NCBI GenBank assembly: GCA_028876495.1
Contig: JAGWRO010000055.1
Coordinates: forward strand, 1 to 64,000
Direction of reading: 5' to 3'
Source of the DNA: Bacteroidota bacterium
GTDB lineage: Bacteria; Bacteroidota; Bacteroidia; Chitinophagales; Chitinophagaceae
DNA length: 64,000 nt
Part shown: positions 1-8,600 of the stretch, piece by piece
Layout: every line of letters starts with the position of its first letter
Position numbering within the stretch: position 1 is the stretch's first letter
Notes under the pieces: generated by a model
Databases searched by the model: none
Told to the model about the DNA's origin: nothing
The model's input: only the letters and a program-made list of their open reading frames with translations
Program-made: the position numbers and the translations under genes

Positions 1-300
1 AGAAGAAAAAAGGAAGATTTTTATTTTGACTCAAACTTTATTTCAATACCTGTATATTTGATAGAGGTATTTTTTTACATTTAACTACTACCAAATCTAA
101 ATAGTTCAAGCTTATATAATAATGCAAATAAAAGAATTGAAACCGGGGAAGGCTGTAGCTTGAGCAGTTGCGGTAGTTGGGTTATTTCTAATAAAACATG
201 AATGTTCAAGAGCCCTTTCTGTTCCGGAAAACGAATTAACCAATGAAGTAAGTATATAAGCAAATGCAGGAGTATTCAAAAATTCCCCTATTTCTGAAAA
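1..300. other. Left-edge stretch without an intact gene
   Basis: I see no open frame here that looks like a real protein. An overlapping minus-strand frame exists but runs into the recombinase remnant to the right and has no recognisable family features. The segment is AT-rich and lies just upstream of the point where recombinase homology begins (about base 307). It is probably scrambled sequence at the edge of the accessory region. Confidence 0.5.
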
Positions 301-1017
301 ATCGATGTACACGTTAGAAAGTGCAATCATAATACCACGATGAAGTATATTCGAAATTTCAGAAAGATCATCAATGAATGTATTAAACGCGGATGGTTGA
401 GTCAAGATCCATTCGTGCGCTTTCAGATGTCATTGCATGAAGTCAAAATAACACCTTTATCCAAAATTGAATTAAAGGCAATTTCAGAAAAAAAATTCTC
501 AATTGAGAGGCTAGAACAAGTCAAAGACATTTTCCTGTTTTGTTGCTATACCGGCCTTGCATATGCAGACATACAGAAATTAAAGAGAACAGACATTTCA
601 TTAGGAGTCGACGGCCAAAGGTGGATTTTTACAAGTAGGAAAAAAACAGAAACACCTTCAAGGATACCTCTTCTTCCATTTGCAGAAATCATAATGGAAA
701 AATATAAGGAGAATATCAAATGTATTTATAATAATCGTCTACTTCCGATATTGAGTAATCAAAAAATGAATGGCTATTTAAAAGAGATCGCGGATATATG
801 TGGGATCAAAAAGCGGTTAACGTTTCATATTGCGCGTCATACTTTTGCCACTACTATCACACTTAATAATGGTGTTCCGATAGAAACAGTCTCAAAAATG
901 CTTGGTCACAAGAATTTGAGGACAACTCAGCACTACGCGAAAATTTTGGACATGAAAGTAAGCGACGATATGATGTTGTTGAAGGAAAAATTGACATCTG
1001 AAATGTCGTGTTGTTAA
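301..1017 (+). pseudogene. 5'-truncated tyrosine recombinase (integrase) remnant
   Basis: This is the catalytic half of a Bacteroidota tyrosine recombinase. It keeps the HIARHTF box, the LGHKNLRTTQHYAKI box with the nucleophilic Tyr, and SNQKMNGYLKEIADICG, and it is very similar along its length to the C-terminal half of the intact integrase at 26890-28110. An ATG lies at 340, but the same frame upstream still encodes V-R-x-C-x-H-N-T-T (codons 313-339), matching the paralogue, before a TGA at 295-297. The gene has therefore lost its arm-binding and core-binding N-terminus rather than starting at 340. The catalytic Arg I position is Ala (GLAYAD), as in the intact copy. It probably marks an old element edge. 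A short independently expressed catalytic domain cannot be excluded. Confidence 0.8.
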
Positions 1018-1223
1018 ATCTGCTGACGTCTCGTTCTAACGAATTGAACCGATAGAGGAGTTTTAGCTCTCATGAATTTCATATGCTGGCGTAGATATTA
1101 TTGAGGATATCTGCACTCTTATCAGGAATCTAGATCACCAGGCAGGTTAAATTGAAAGCGGCTTGGCTGGTAGCTTTTTATTTCTGATTCATCTGTTCCA
1201 AAAATTGAAAATAGCCAAACTTA

Positions 1224-1276
1224 AACTTTAAAGTTGAATTTTATAATATTTTCACTATATTTGCAACTGTAAAGTT
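1224..1276 (+). promoter_or_regulatory. Promoter and twin palindromic operators of the toxin-antitoxin operon
   Basis: A -33 TTG (1234-1236) and a perfect -7 TATATTTG (1256-1263) are separated by 19 bases, which fits the Bacteroidota sigma-ABfr consensus. The perfect 12-bp palindrome AACTTTAAAGTT (1224-1235) overlaps the -33 box, and a near-copy, AACTGTAAAGTT (1265-1276), sits just after the -7 box. The two are 41 bases apart, close to four helical turns, so a dimeric HTH protein could bind both on one face. E. coli MqsA is known to bind an AACCT-N3-AGGTT palindrome at its own promoter. Autoregulation by the antitoxin at 1649 is inferred. Confidence 0.7.
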
Positions 1277-1304
1277 ATTTTATATTTAGAAATGATTCGA
1301 ATAA

Positions 1305-1652
1305 ATGGACACAACAAAGGAAGAAGTAGAGGCATTTTTAAAAGATTTTAAGGAGAAGATGGCCATTTTCGAAATCATTTTTTATAGATCCAGAGGTAAA
1401 AACCTTATGACTTTTTTAGAGTTGGAGCTGAGTGAAATTTCTGCACGAAAACATTTGGAAGAACTGACTCATGAGGATTTTTACAAAGGACCATCTAAAG
1501 ATAAAGATGACGGCCCTGAATTGTGGGAATTCGGAAAAATAATTAAAGGCAGGGAAGTATACATCAAAATTACGAGAGGCTATTTGAACAAGCCCGTAAT
1601 TTGCATTAGTTTTCACTTTGCTGAAAGAATAATAACATACCCGTTTAAATGA
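1305..1652 (+). CDS. MqsR-like mRNA interferase toxin
   Basis: The 115-residue protein has the length and C-terminal pattern of the MqsR (RelE-fold) toxin family: EDFYKGP around residues 57-63, a Trp at 74, the GREVYIKIT strand at 82-90 and a terminal ISFHF strand. By motif alignment, K61 and Y86 match the catalytic Lys and Tyr of E. coli MqsR, while the usual Gln after the Trp is Glu. Such toxins cleave mRNA during translation. Its stop codon overlaps the next gene's start in an ATGA, the classic toxin-first MqsRA order, and it has its own promoter with palindromes. The family call is fairly firm. Activity is inferred. Confidence 0.75.
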   Translation: MDTTKEEVEAFLKDFKEKMAIFEIIFYRSRGKNLMTFLELELSEISARKHLEELTHEDFYKGPSKDKDDGPELWEFGKIIKGREVYIKITRGYLNKPVICISFHFAERIITYPFK

Positions 1653-2665
1653 TAGAAGAAATAATTGACAGCCCTTTTAATGATGGTAAAGCGACTTTGA
1701 ATAGAAAGCCAGGCAAGTTTCCGTTTCGTAGAGATGAATTTGAAATTGTTGAGCACTTCTATGTTTGCGATACCAGTCAGGAGGAATTTACGACCGCTGA
1801 ACTGGATAAAATAAATCTTAACCAGGTTTATAACCAATATCGGAAAAAATATGGAATTCCTTTCCCTGACCATATTAGGCAAATAAGACAGAAATACGGT
1901 CTTTCGGCTTCGAAAATGTCAACTATTTTAGGATTAGGACCTAATAGCTACAGGTTGTATGAGCAAGGGGAGATGCCGAGTACAGGGAACGGGCGGCTTA
2001 TTGTAGCTGCAGAAGATCCCTCTGAATTCAGAAAGTTTTTATTGATGAGTAGGGAAATAATCGGTGAAAAGGACTTTGAAAGGATTGATAAGCTTTGTCA
2101 AAAAATTATTGCAGGAGAGGAACTGAATGACATACCAACCTATTTGCCATTATCGGTTCTCAACAGAAAAACTACGGATGAATATTCAGGGTATCGTATA
2201 CCCGACCTCGATAAGATATCTCATATGATCATGTTTTTCTCGAATGAATCTAATACATGGATAACTAAATTGAATAAGCTTTTATTCTACTGCGATTTTC
2301 TTGCATTTAAAAACTCAGGCTTTGGTATTACCGGACTGAACTATCGGGCGATTCGATACGGACCTGTTCCATCCAGGTACGAAGAAATTTACAATTTAAT
2401 TGATTCAGGGGACTTGTTAAAAAGGAAATTCGACGAATCAGGTGGTTATGAAGGATCTTATTTTGAACCCTTACTCACATTTAATGAGTTGTTATTTGAT
2501 TCCTTTGAAATTGAAATTATGAGAAAGGTTTCCGAAACATTTAAATATTTCAGTGCTACTGAAATTAAGGAGTTAAGTCACCGTGAAGCAGCCTGGCAGG
2601 AAAATATAGAACAAAAAAAGCTGATTAGTTATAAGGATTATGGCTTCTCACTTAAAGCAATTTAA
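1649..2665 (+). CDS. Antitoxin with MqsA-like HTH fused to a Panacea (DUF4065) domain
   Basis: At 338 residues this is much longer than classical MqsA (about 130). Residues 35-120 resemble the MqsA/YgiT layout, with an HTH around 74-108 (IRQIRQKYGLSASKMSTIL, then YRLYEQGEMPS). However, only one Cys (C40) remains, so the zinc-binding CxxC pairs of MqsA are absent. Residues 185-335 form a Panacea/SocA-like domain, with KLNKLLFYCDFLAF at about 207-220 followed by RAIRYGPVPSRYEEIY. Panacea domains are known as broad antitoxin modules. The protein probably neutralises the overlapping MqsR-like toxin and represses their promoter. It ends 17 bases before the ubiquitin-like gene, so transcription may continue into that cassette. 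Confidence 0.75.
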   Translation: MIEEIIDSPFNDGKATLNRKPGKFPFRRDEFEIVEHFYVCDTSQEEFTTAELDKINLNQVYNQYRKKYGIPFPDHIRQIRQKYGLSASKMSTILGLGPNSYRLYEQGEMPSTGNGRLIVAAEDPSEFRKFLLMSREIIGEKDFERIDKLCQKIIAGEELNDIPTYLPLSVLNRKTTDEYSGYRIPDLDKISHMIMFFSNESNTWITKLNKLLFYCDFLAFKNSGFGITGLNYRAIRYGPVPSRYEEIYNLIDSGDLLKRKFDESGGYEGSYFEPLLTFNELLFDSFEIEIMRKVSETFKYFSATEIKELSHREAAWQENIEQKKLISYKDYGFSLKAI

Positions 2666-2682
2666 TTTAAAAATATAAGTTT

Positions 2683-2973
2683 ATGGAACAAGATAAAAAT
2701 AAAGGAATTGAGAATAAAGAAGGTGACGGAAAAACCAAAGAAGTAATTATACTGGTGAATTCACGGGAAAAACAGTGGAACGAAAAAACTATTTCATTTG
2801 ACCAGGTTGTTATATTGGCGTTTGGCTCAATATCAAATGATCCGAACGTGAGTTATACCGTTACCTATAAAAAAGGAGACAACAATAAACCGGAGGGCAT
2901 ATTGGTCAAAGGGGATATCGTAAAAGTTAAAGAAGGAATGAGATTCAATGTTACACAAACTAACAGATCATAG
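2683..2973 (+). CDS. Multiubiquitin-domain ubiquitin-like protein
   Basis: The 96-residue protein has a charged, flexible N-terminus and then one multiubiquitin-type beta-grasp domain. The family hallmarks are VNSREKQW, ISFDQVVILAFG at about 37-48, YTVTYKKGDNNKPEG at about 58-72, and a VKVKEGMRFNVT ending. The chain ends TQTNRS without a di-glycine, so any conjugation would need trimming or a different chemistry. In known bacterial ubiquitin-like operons this protein is the modifier handled by an adjacent E1. Here the E1-like gene follows immediately with a 26-bp overlap. Most relatives carry several tandem domains, so a single copy is the short form. Confidence 0.8.
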   Translation: MEQDKNKGIENKEGDGKTKEVIILVNSREKQWNEKTISFDQVVILAFGSISNDPNVSYTVTYKKGDNNKPEGILVKGDIVKVKEGMRFNVTQTNRS

Positions 2974-4135
2974 CCCTGACCTCAAAAAGTTGAGAGACGA
3001 AGGATATGAGGTTTTCATCAAAGGAGCTCATGTCCTGGTTAGCCATATTCCCTACGTAAATTCAAGGCGGGAAATTTGTTATGGTACCTTGGTAACAGAT
3101 CTGACGGTCGCGGGCGATAAAGCAGGTGTGCCCAGAAATCATGTTATATTTTTTATTGGCGAACAACCTTGCCATAAAAATGGTGCAGTTATCACCGCTT
3201 TGGTGCATGGCCAAAATAAAACAACTGTTGGCGAAGGCATAGAGATAGACAGATCCTTTTCAAATAAACCCCCGAACGGATACACGGACTATTACCATAA
3301 GTTCAAAACCTATATCGATATAATCAGCGGCCCAGCCCAATCTATCGACAGTTCTGTTAAGGCGCAAACATTCCGGTTGGTAGAGAGTAATGAGTATGAC
3401 CCTGCCTTTAATTATCCCGATACCAATTCAAGCAGAGCTCAAATAAGTGAAGTCTCAGAAAAGCTAAGAGGGCATAAGATAGCCATCATTGGATTGGGTG
3501 GAACCGGTTCCTATTTACTTGATTTTATTTCAAAAACTCCGGTAAGTGAAATTCATATTTATGATGGGGATGATTTTTTGCTTCATAATGCTTTCAGATC
3601 ACCTGGCGCACCCGAAGCTGAAGTGCTGAAAGCTATTAAAAGTAAGGTTGGGTACTTTTTGGATATTTACTCCAGGATGCACAAAGGCATTAAAGCACAT
3701 TACGAATATATATCCGAATCAAACTTGGAAGAACTGGCCCGGGTAGACTTCGTATTCATTTGCATAGATAACGGAAGCATCAAGAGACAGGTAATTAATT
3801 ACCTGAACAAAACAGGGATTGGATTTATAGATGTGGGTATGGGTATCGAAATTTCAGATAATAATTCACTTTTCGGTATCGTAAGAGTAACCAGTTCACT
3901 GAAGGGCGAAACAGATCATATTTTTTCTAAAGGAAGAATTTCATTTGCAGAGGCAGATCAGGTTGATTTATACGGGCGGAACATTCAAATTGCGGAATTG
4001 AATGCATTGAATGCTGCCCTTGCCATAATAAAATGGAAAAAGATGACAGGGTTTTTCTTTGATGCAGATAAAGAATTGCATTCTCTATATTCTATTGATG
4101 ATAACTCAATTATTAACGATGATATTAGTTCATAA
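2948..4135 (+). CDS. E1-like ThiF-family adenylyltransferase with N-terminal DUF6791-like domain
   Basis: The 395-residue protein has two parts. Residues 1-135 hold an uncharacterised domain (DUF6791-like) with NHVIFFIGEQPCHKNGA at about 64-80, whose conserved C75 and H77 make it a candidate E2-like or thioester region. Residues 170-380 are a ThiF/E1 Rossmann domain with the nucleotide loop GLGGTGSYLLDF (182-193), the acidic YDGDDF that contacts ATP/Mg (205-210) and FICIDN (270-275). It should adenylate the C-terminus of the ubiquitin-like protein encoded just upstream. It overlaps both neighbours, indicating tight co-expression. The E1 call is strong. The role of the N-terminal domain is inference. 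Confidence 0.8.
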   Translation: MLHKLTDHSPDLKKLRDEGYEVFIKGAHVLVSHIPYVNSRREICYGTLVTDLTVAGDKAGVPRNHVIFFIGEQPCHKNGAVITALVHGQNKTTVGEGIEIDRSFSNKPPNGYTDYYHKFKTYIDIISGPAQSIDSSVKAQTFRLVESNEYDPAFNYPDTNSSRAQISEVSEKLRGHKIAIIGLGGTGSYLLDFISKTPVSEIHIYDGDDFLLHNAFRSPGAPEAEVLKAIKSKVGYFLDIYSRMHKGIKAHYEYISESNLEELARVDFVFICIDNGSIKRQVINYLNKTGIGFIDVGMGIEISDNNSLFGIVRVTSSLKGETDHIFSKGRISFAEADQVDLYGRNIQIAELNALNAALAIIKWKKMTGFFFDADKELHSLYSIDDNSIINDDISS

Positions 4136-4565
4136 GTTTGTTGATAAAATACCGGAAAATATAGAAGAGGGAGTTATATACATCTCTATCGAATGTGAAA
4201 CAGCAATTCATAAATGCTGCTGTGGCTGCGGAATGGAGGTAGTTACACCGCTTTCACCAACTGACTGGACCCTGATTTTTGATGGAGTGTCGGTCTCCCT
4301 GGATCCTTCTATTGGCAATTGGAGCTTCGATTGCCATTCACATTATTGGATAAGAAAGAATGAGGTGATCTGGTCAGGTTCATGGAATACACGAAAAATA
4401 AATGACAAACGAAAAGAAGAACTGGAAACAAAATTGCAATATTATAATAAACCCGACGGGTTAATGACAGCGGCAAAACCCAAACAAAGAAACGGACGAA
4501 AGAAAAAAGCACGCAAGGCAAAAGGTGCCAAATCTATCTTTTCAGGTAAACGCTCCAACAATTGA
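4119..4565 (+). CDS. DUF6527-family cysteine-rich protein of the ubiquitin-like cassette
   Basis: The best start is the ATG at 4119 (MILVHKFVDKIPENIEEG). Starts further upstream give hydrophobic residues in the E1 reading region that look unrelated. The core HKCCCGCGMEVVTPLSPTDW and the GNWSFDCHSHYWI ending are DUF6527 signatures, with Cys/His spacing suited to metal binding. The C-terminus (about the last 45 residues) is very basic, rich in K/R, and probably disordered. DUF6527 genes recur next to multiubiquitin and ThiF genes, which suggests a peptidase or accessory role, perhaps replacing the JAB peptidase of related systems. That role is not established. It overlaps the E1 gene by 17 bases. 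Confidence 0.75.
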   Translation: MILVHKFVDKIPENIEEGVIYISIECETAIHKCCCGCGMEVVTPLSPTDWTLIFDGVSVSLDPSIGNWSFDCHSHYWIRKNEVIWSGSWNTRKINDKRKEELETKLQYYNKPDGLMTAAKPKQRNGRKKKARKAKGAKSIFSGKRSNN

Positions 4566-4659
4566 TGGAAGCCAGGTGACAACAGCTTAACGATATGAAT
4601 TCCCGGCTGCTGTCTCTGCTATTCAGGGCAATTTTATCAACCAACACATATAAAATATC

Positions 4660-5361
4660 ATGGAAAAATATTGGTTTGAGGACTTAACCGGCGAACAATC
4701 CTGGACATGTCTTTGGTATGATTATATTATTTGTGGACAATGTGGAGGTATAAGAAAGGCGGAAGGAAGATGCCCTGTTTGCAACTGCAAAATGCCAGGC
4801 CACCAATCAATTAAACTTAAGGACAAGTACGGACAGGAATTTGAAATACCCATGAATACCATGATGGGTGCAGAAGGGCGATATGAAGATTATGTGTATC
4901 TCAACATGCTTGAACAGGAATGGCGGAGACCCGTATCTAAATATGATGCAATGCCCTTTATGAGCCAGGACAAAAAACCGGCGGCAAAGGCTATAATAGT
5001 ATTGGTTTTTTGGACTTATTTCGAAACCCGGATTGAAAGACTTTTAGCTTCTGCGATGAGAAACCTGCCCGATTCAATACGTCAAAATCTATTTAAGAGG
5101 TATCAGTCGATTAGTACCAGGACTAATGAGTTATATAAGGTCTTATTTGGAAAAGCAAACTCTTACTTTTTAGATCTCGAAAATCTTGGTCATGAAAACA
5201 TCTCCAAACTACTACAGCGCATTCAGAATAGACGCAACGATTTCATGCATGGCAAACCTGAGGCTATTGATGATGTTTTAATTGAAGACATTGTAAAGTC
5301 TTTAAAAGAAGAACATGAAAGTTGGATTAAAGTATTTAACCTAAGAGCTCTAAAAGCCTGA
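4660..5361 (+). CDS. Zinc-ribbon protein with C-terminal HEPN-like domain
   Basis: The 233-residue protein has an N-terminal zinc ribbon (C25-x2-C28 and C38-x2-C41) and an all-helical C-terminal half. That half begins with AIIVLVFWTYFETRIERLLA (111-130) and contains RRNDFMHG (191-198). The R192-x4-H197 spacing, after an acidic helix carrying E122, matches the R-x4-6-H catalytic motif of HEPN RNases. It lies 94 bases after the DUF6527 gene and before a strong terminator, making it the last gene of the string. HEPN proteins commonly act as RNA-cutting effectors in conflict systems, so this may be the effector of the ubiquitin-like cassette. The HEPN call comes from motif and helix pattern only. 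Confidence 0.6.
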   Translation: MEKYWFEDLTGEQSWTCLWYDYIICGQCGGIRKAEGRCPVCNCKMPGHQSIKLKDKYGQEFEIPMNTMMGAEGRYEDYVYLNMLEQEWRRPVSKYDAMPFMSQDKKPAAKAIIVLVFWTYFETRIERLLASAMRNLPDSIRQNLFKRYQSISTRTNELYKVLFGKANSYFLDLENLGHENISKLLQRIQNRRNDFMHGKPEAIDDVLIEDIVKSLKEEHESWIKVFNLRALKA

Positions 5362-5467
5362 ATTAGTAAAGGATATCCCGCCCTTAGAACACCATTCATC
5401 CCCAATATCAGGCTTGATATACCGCAACTTCTCCTTATATTTTGACAGTTTTGCATCAAACAATCTA

Positions 5468-5502
5468 CCTGCCTTCAACCGAGGAAGGCGGGAAGTTTTT
5501 TT
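5468..5502 (+). terminator. Rho-independent terminator closing the ubiquitin-like operon
   Basis: A nine-pair stem (CCTGCCTTC with GAAGGCGGG, one G-U) encloses a seven-base loop and is followed by a run of T. It lies about 105 bases after the HEPN gene and before the restriction gene, separating the two defence-like units. Confidence 0.75.
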
Positions 5503-5644
5503 ATTAATTATATTTCGCCTTGACTTTTTATTGAATTAGGTATTTTTTTTATAAAACATTCCTTACTTTGTGGAATAACACTTTTTGCTTTTATCCAAAA
5601 TTTCCAAACGGCTGCAGTTTATGCAACAAACTTTAAAAAATTAA

Positions 5645-8600
5645 ATGAAGGATAAATCTGTTCTTATAAAAGAGTATCTAACTAAAATAAAATCCGCCAA
5701 TAAAGAACTTGCAAAAAAGGAAATATTCAAGGATTTGTTGAATAGATTATATGCTGGAAATTCTGAGACTGAAAAAGTTATCGATGACATTACACTTGGT
5801 GCTGAAAAAACAATTGTAAATATTCCGAGAAAAGACAGGTTGCACAAAGGCAGCGCCGATACTCTCTACAATAAGATTATTATTGAATACGAAAATAATT
5901 TAAGCACTTCCCTTCATCATGCTAAAGAACAATTAGCAGGATATTTATTAGGAGAATTTTCAAGAGGCGAGGGATATGATTTTACATTAATCGCTTCTGA
6001 CTTTATTACCTGGAAAGTTTTTGCGCCTAATGTTGATCAATTAGATAATATTGAAAATTTAAAGGAGGACGAGCTACAGTTAGATGAAGTTGTCTCTGCT
6101 TCTTTTACATTAACAGAGCGCAATGCTGAAGATTTTTATTTCTGGATAGACCGCTTTCTTTTTAAAGAAGAAAAACAAAGGGCTACTCTTAAAAGAATCG
6201 AAGAAGCCTTTGGATACCAAAGCAATATTTTTATTGAAAGTTTTCGTGAATTAAGCTCATGGTTTAAAGAAGCAAAGAAATATGGCGAAGTGCAGGTATC
6301 TTTTGAGCAATGGAAAAAGTTTTTGAGTATTGCCTACGGTAAGTTTGATGCGAATGAAAAGATATTTCTCATTCATACTTATTTGAGCGTGTTTTCTAAA
6401 ATGCTTGCTTATAGCATTGTAAGTAACGATGATTACATTGATGAAGAAGAACTGAAAGGTATACTCGATGGAGAAATATTTAATAAATACAACATCAGGA
6501 ATTTTATTGACAATGATTTCTTTCACTGGGTAAAAAGCGATCGTAACTTTCGAAATCTGAAAAAAGCATTTAGGTTAATAGCACAGGAAATTTCCACATT
6601 TGATTTTAATGACATTGATGAAGATGTCTTGAAGGGAGTTTACCAGGAATTAATTGACCTTGATACACGCCACGCACTTGGCGAATATTATACGCCCGAC
6701 TGGCTTTGCGAAAGAGTTGTAAACGAATTTGATTTTAAGGAAAATTCAAAAGTGTTGGACCCTGCTTGTGGTAGTGGCTCCTTTTTACGTGCTGCAGTTC
6801 ATAGGATGAAAAGACTTCATCCAGAGATAACACCTGAAGAGTTATCAAACCAGATTTATGGAATTGATATACATCCTTTAAGTGTGCAGATTGCTAAGAC
6901 AACTTTTCTCTTATCATTAGGAAAAGAAATAAGAAATTTAAAGAGGCCCATACATATTAATGTCATTCTATCCAATACACTTAAAATTCCGGAAGGCGTA
7001 AGAGATCTTTTTGGTTCTAATTTTAGAATGGATATTGATAAGGATAAATTTTTATTAACCACGCATGTACTGGAAGATTTGAATTTATTTGATGTAGCAG
7101 TTGATGTTTGCGAAGAACTGGCAGAACAAACATTAAATGGAAAGAAAGCATCATTGGAAACTTTAGAGAATAGTTTGCGGCGGCAATATAAACTGGGTGG
7201 TATTAATAAGCTAATTGCAGAAAGCTTTTATAAAATTTATGAGGGATTGAAAAAAGTAAAAGAAGCGGGAAGGGACAGCATTTGGAAATTTATTTTGCAA
7301 AATTTGTACAAGCCTTATTTTCTTTCCGCAAAGTTCGATTTTATTATTGGCAATCCTCCATGGTTTACCTACAGTTCTATAAAAAATGAAGAATATCAGG
7401 ATACGTTAAATGTATTAGCAGAAAAATACCACGTTAAACCTGATAAGATTGCTAATTTCCCTCACCTCGAAATTGCTGCTATTTTCCTGGCACATTGTAG
7501 TAATTATTTCTTGAATGAAAATGGTAAACTTGCTTTCGTATTACCGAGAAGTTTTTTTAGTGCAGACCATCATGATAATACAAGAAGCGGAAAGGCAAAG
7601 GGTTTTAAACTTACTGCAGCCTGGGATTTAAAAAGTGTTTCTCCTTTATTTCGCATTCCAAGTTGCGTGCTTTTTGCCGAAAAAAAATCATCCTCACGAA
7701 AAATAAATAAAGAAGGGTTTCCCGGGTTGGAACTGTCTGGTTCACTTCCTGAACACAATTGTAATTGGAATGAGGCCACACCTAAACTGACCGAGGAAGA
7801 TGTGACATGGTTTTATATAAAACAAGGAAAAGCGACGGCTTTATCAACAACAAACAGTAAGAGTAGCGGAAAGGTGAATTTTTATAAGAAAGAATTTAAG
7901 CAAGGAGCCACGATAGTGCCAAGGTCATTTTATTTTGTGCAGCTAACTCAGGAAGTACCTGATTTTGAAGACCGGACATTGCATATAAAAACAGCGGATG
8001 CGATAAAGCCTGATGCAAAGATGCCATGGAAGGAAATTGATTTTAACGGCATGATGGATAGCCGCTTTTTATTTCGCACGGCTTTGTCAAAAAGCATTCT
8101 TCCCTTTGTGCTATATAAACCTAATTTAGTAGTCTTACCGATAATTATTGAAACGGAGAATGATATTAAAAGAATTGTATTGCAGAAGCCAAAAGACTTG
8201 CAACGCGCAGGATATTTAAATGCAGCAAGATGGTTTATCGATGCAGAAAACATTTGGAAGATTCATAGAACAGAAAAAAATAAAACAATTAGCAGCGAAA
8301 ATTATCTAAACTGGCAAAATAAACTAACAGAACAAAACTTAAATAATCAATTTATTGTTTTGTATAACACTTCAGGCAAAGATGCAAACTCAGTTGTTGT
8401 GGATCGGACGGAAATAGATTTAGAATTTTTAGCTGATCATAAAGCGTATATTCTTACAACCAATAACAGTAGTGAGGCTTATTATATTTCTGCTTTTTTG
8501 AATTCTAATGCACCAAACTTATCGATGAAAGATTTTCAATCAAGAGGTTTATTTGGAGCTAGGGATGTGCATAAGAAAATACTGGATGTTTACTTTCCAA

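Noticed and set aside
112-405. Minus-strand frame of 97 residues at the left edge
   Set aside because: It overlaps the recombinase remnant antisense, has no recognisable family pattern and is best explained as a shadow frame.
5563-5570. TTACTTTG as the -7 box of the type IIG gene
   Set aside because: It misses the consensus at one base and the nearest -33 TTG is 29 bases away, too far to call a promoter.
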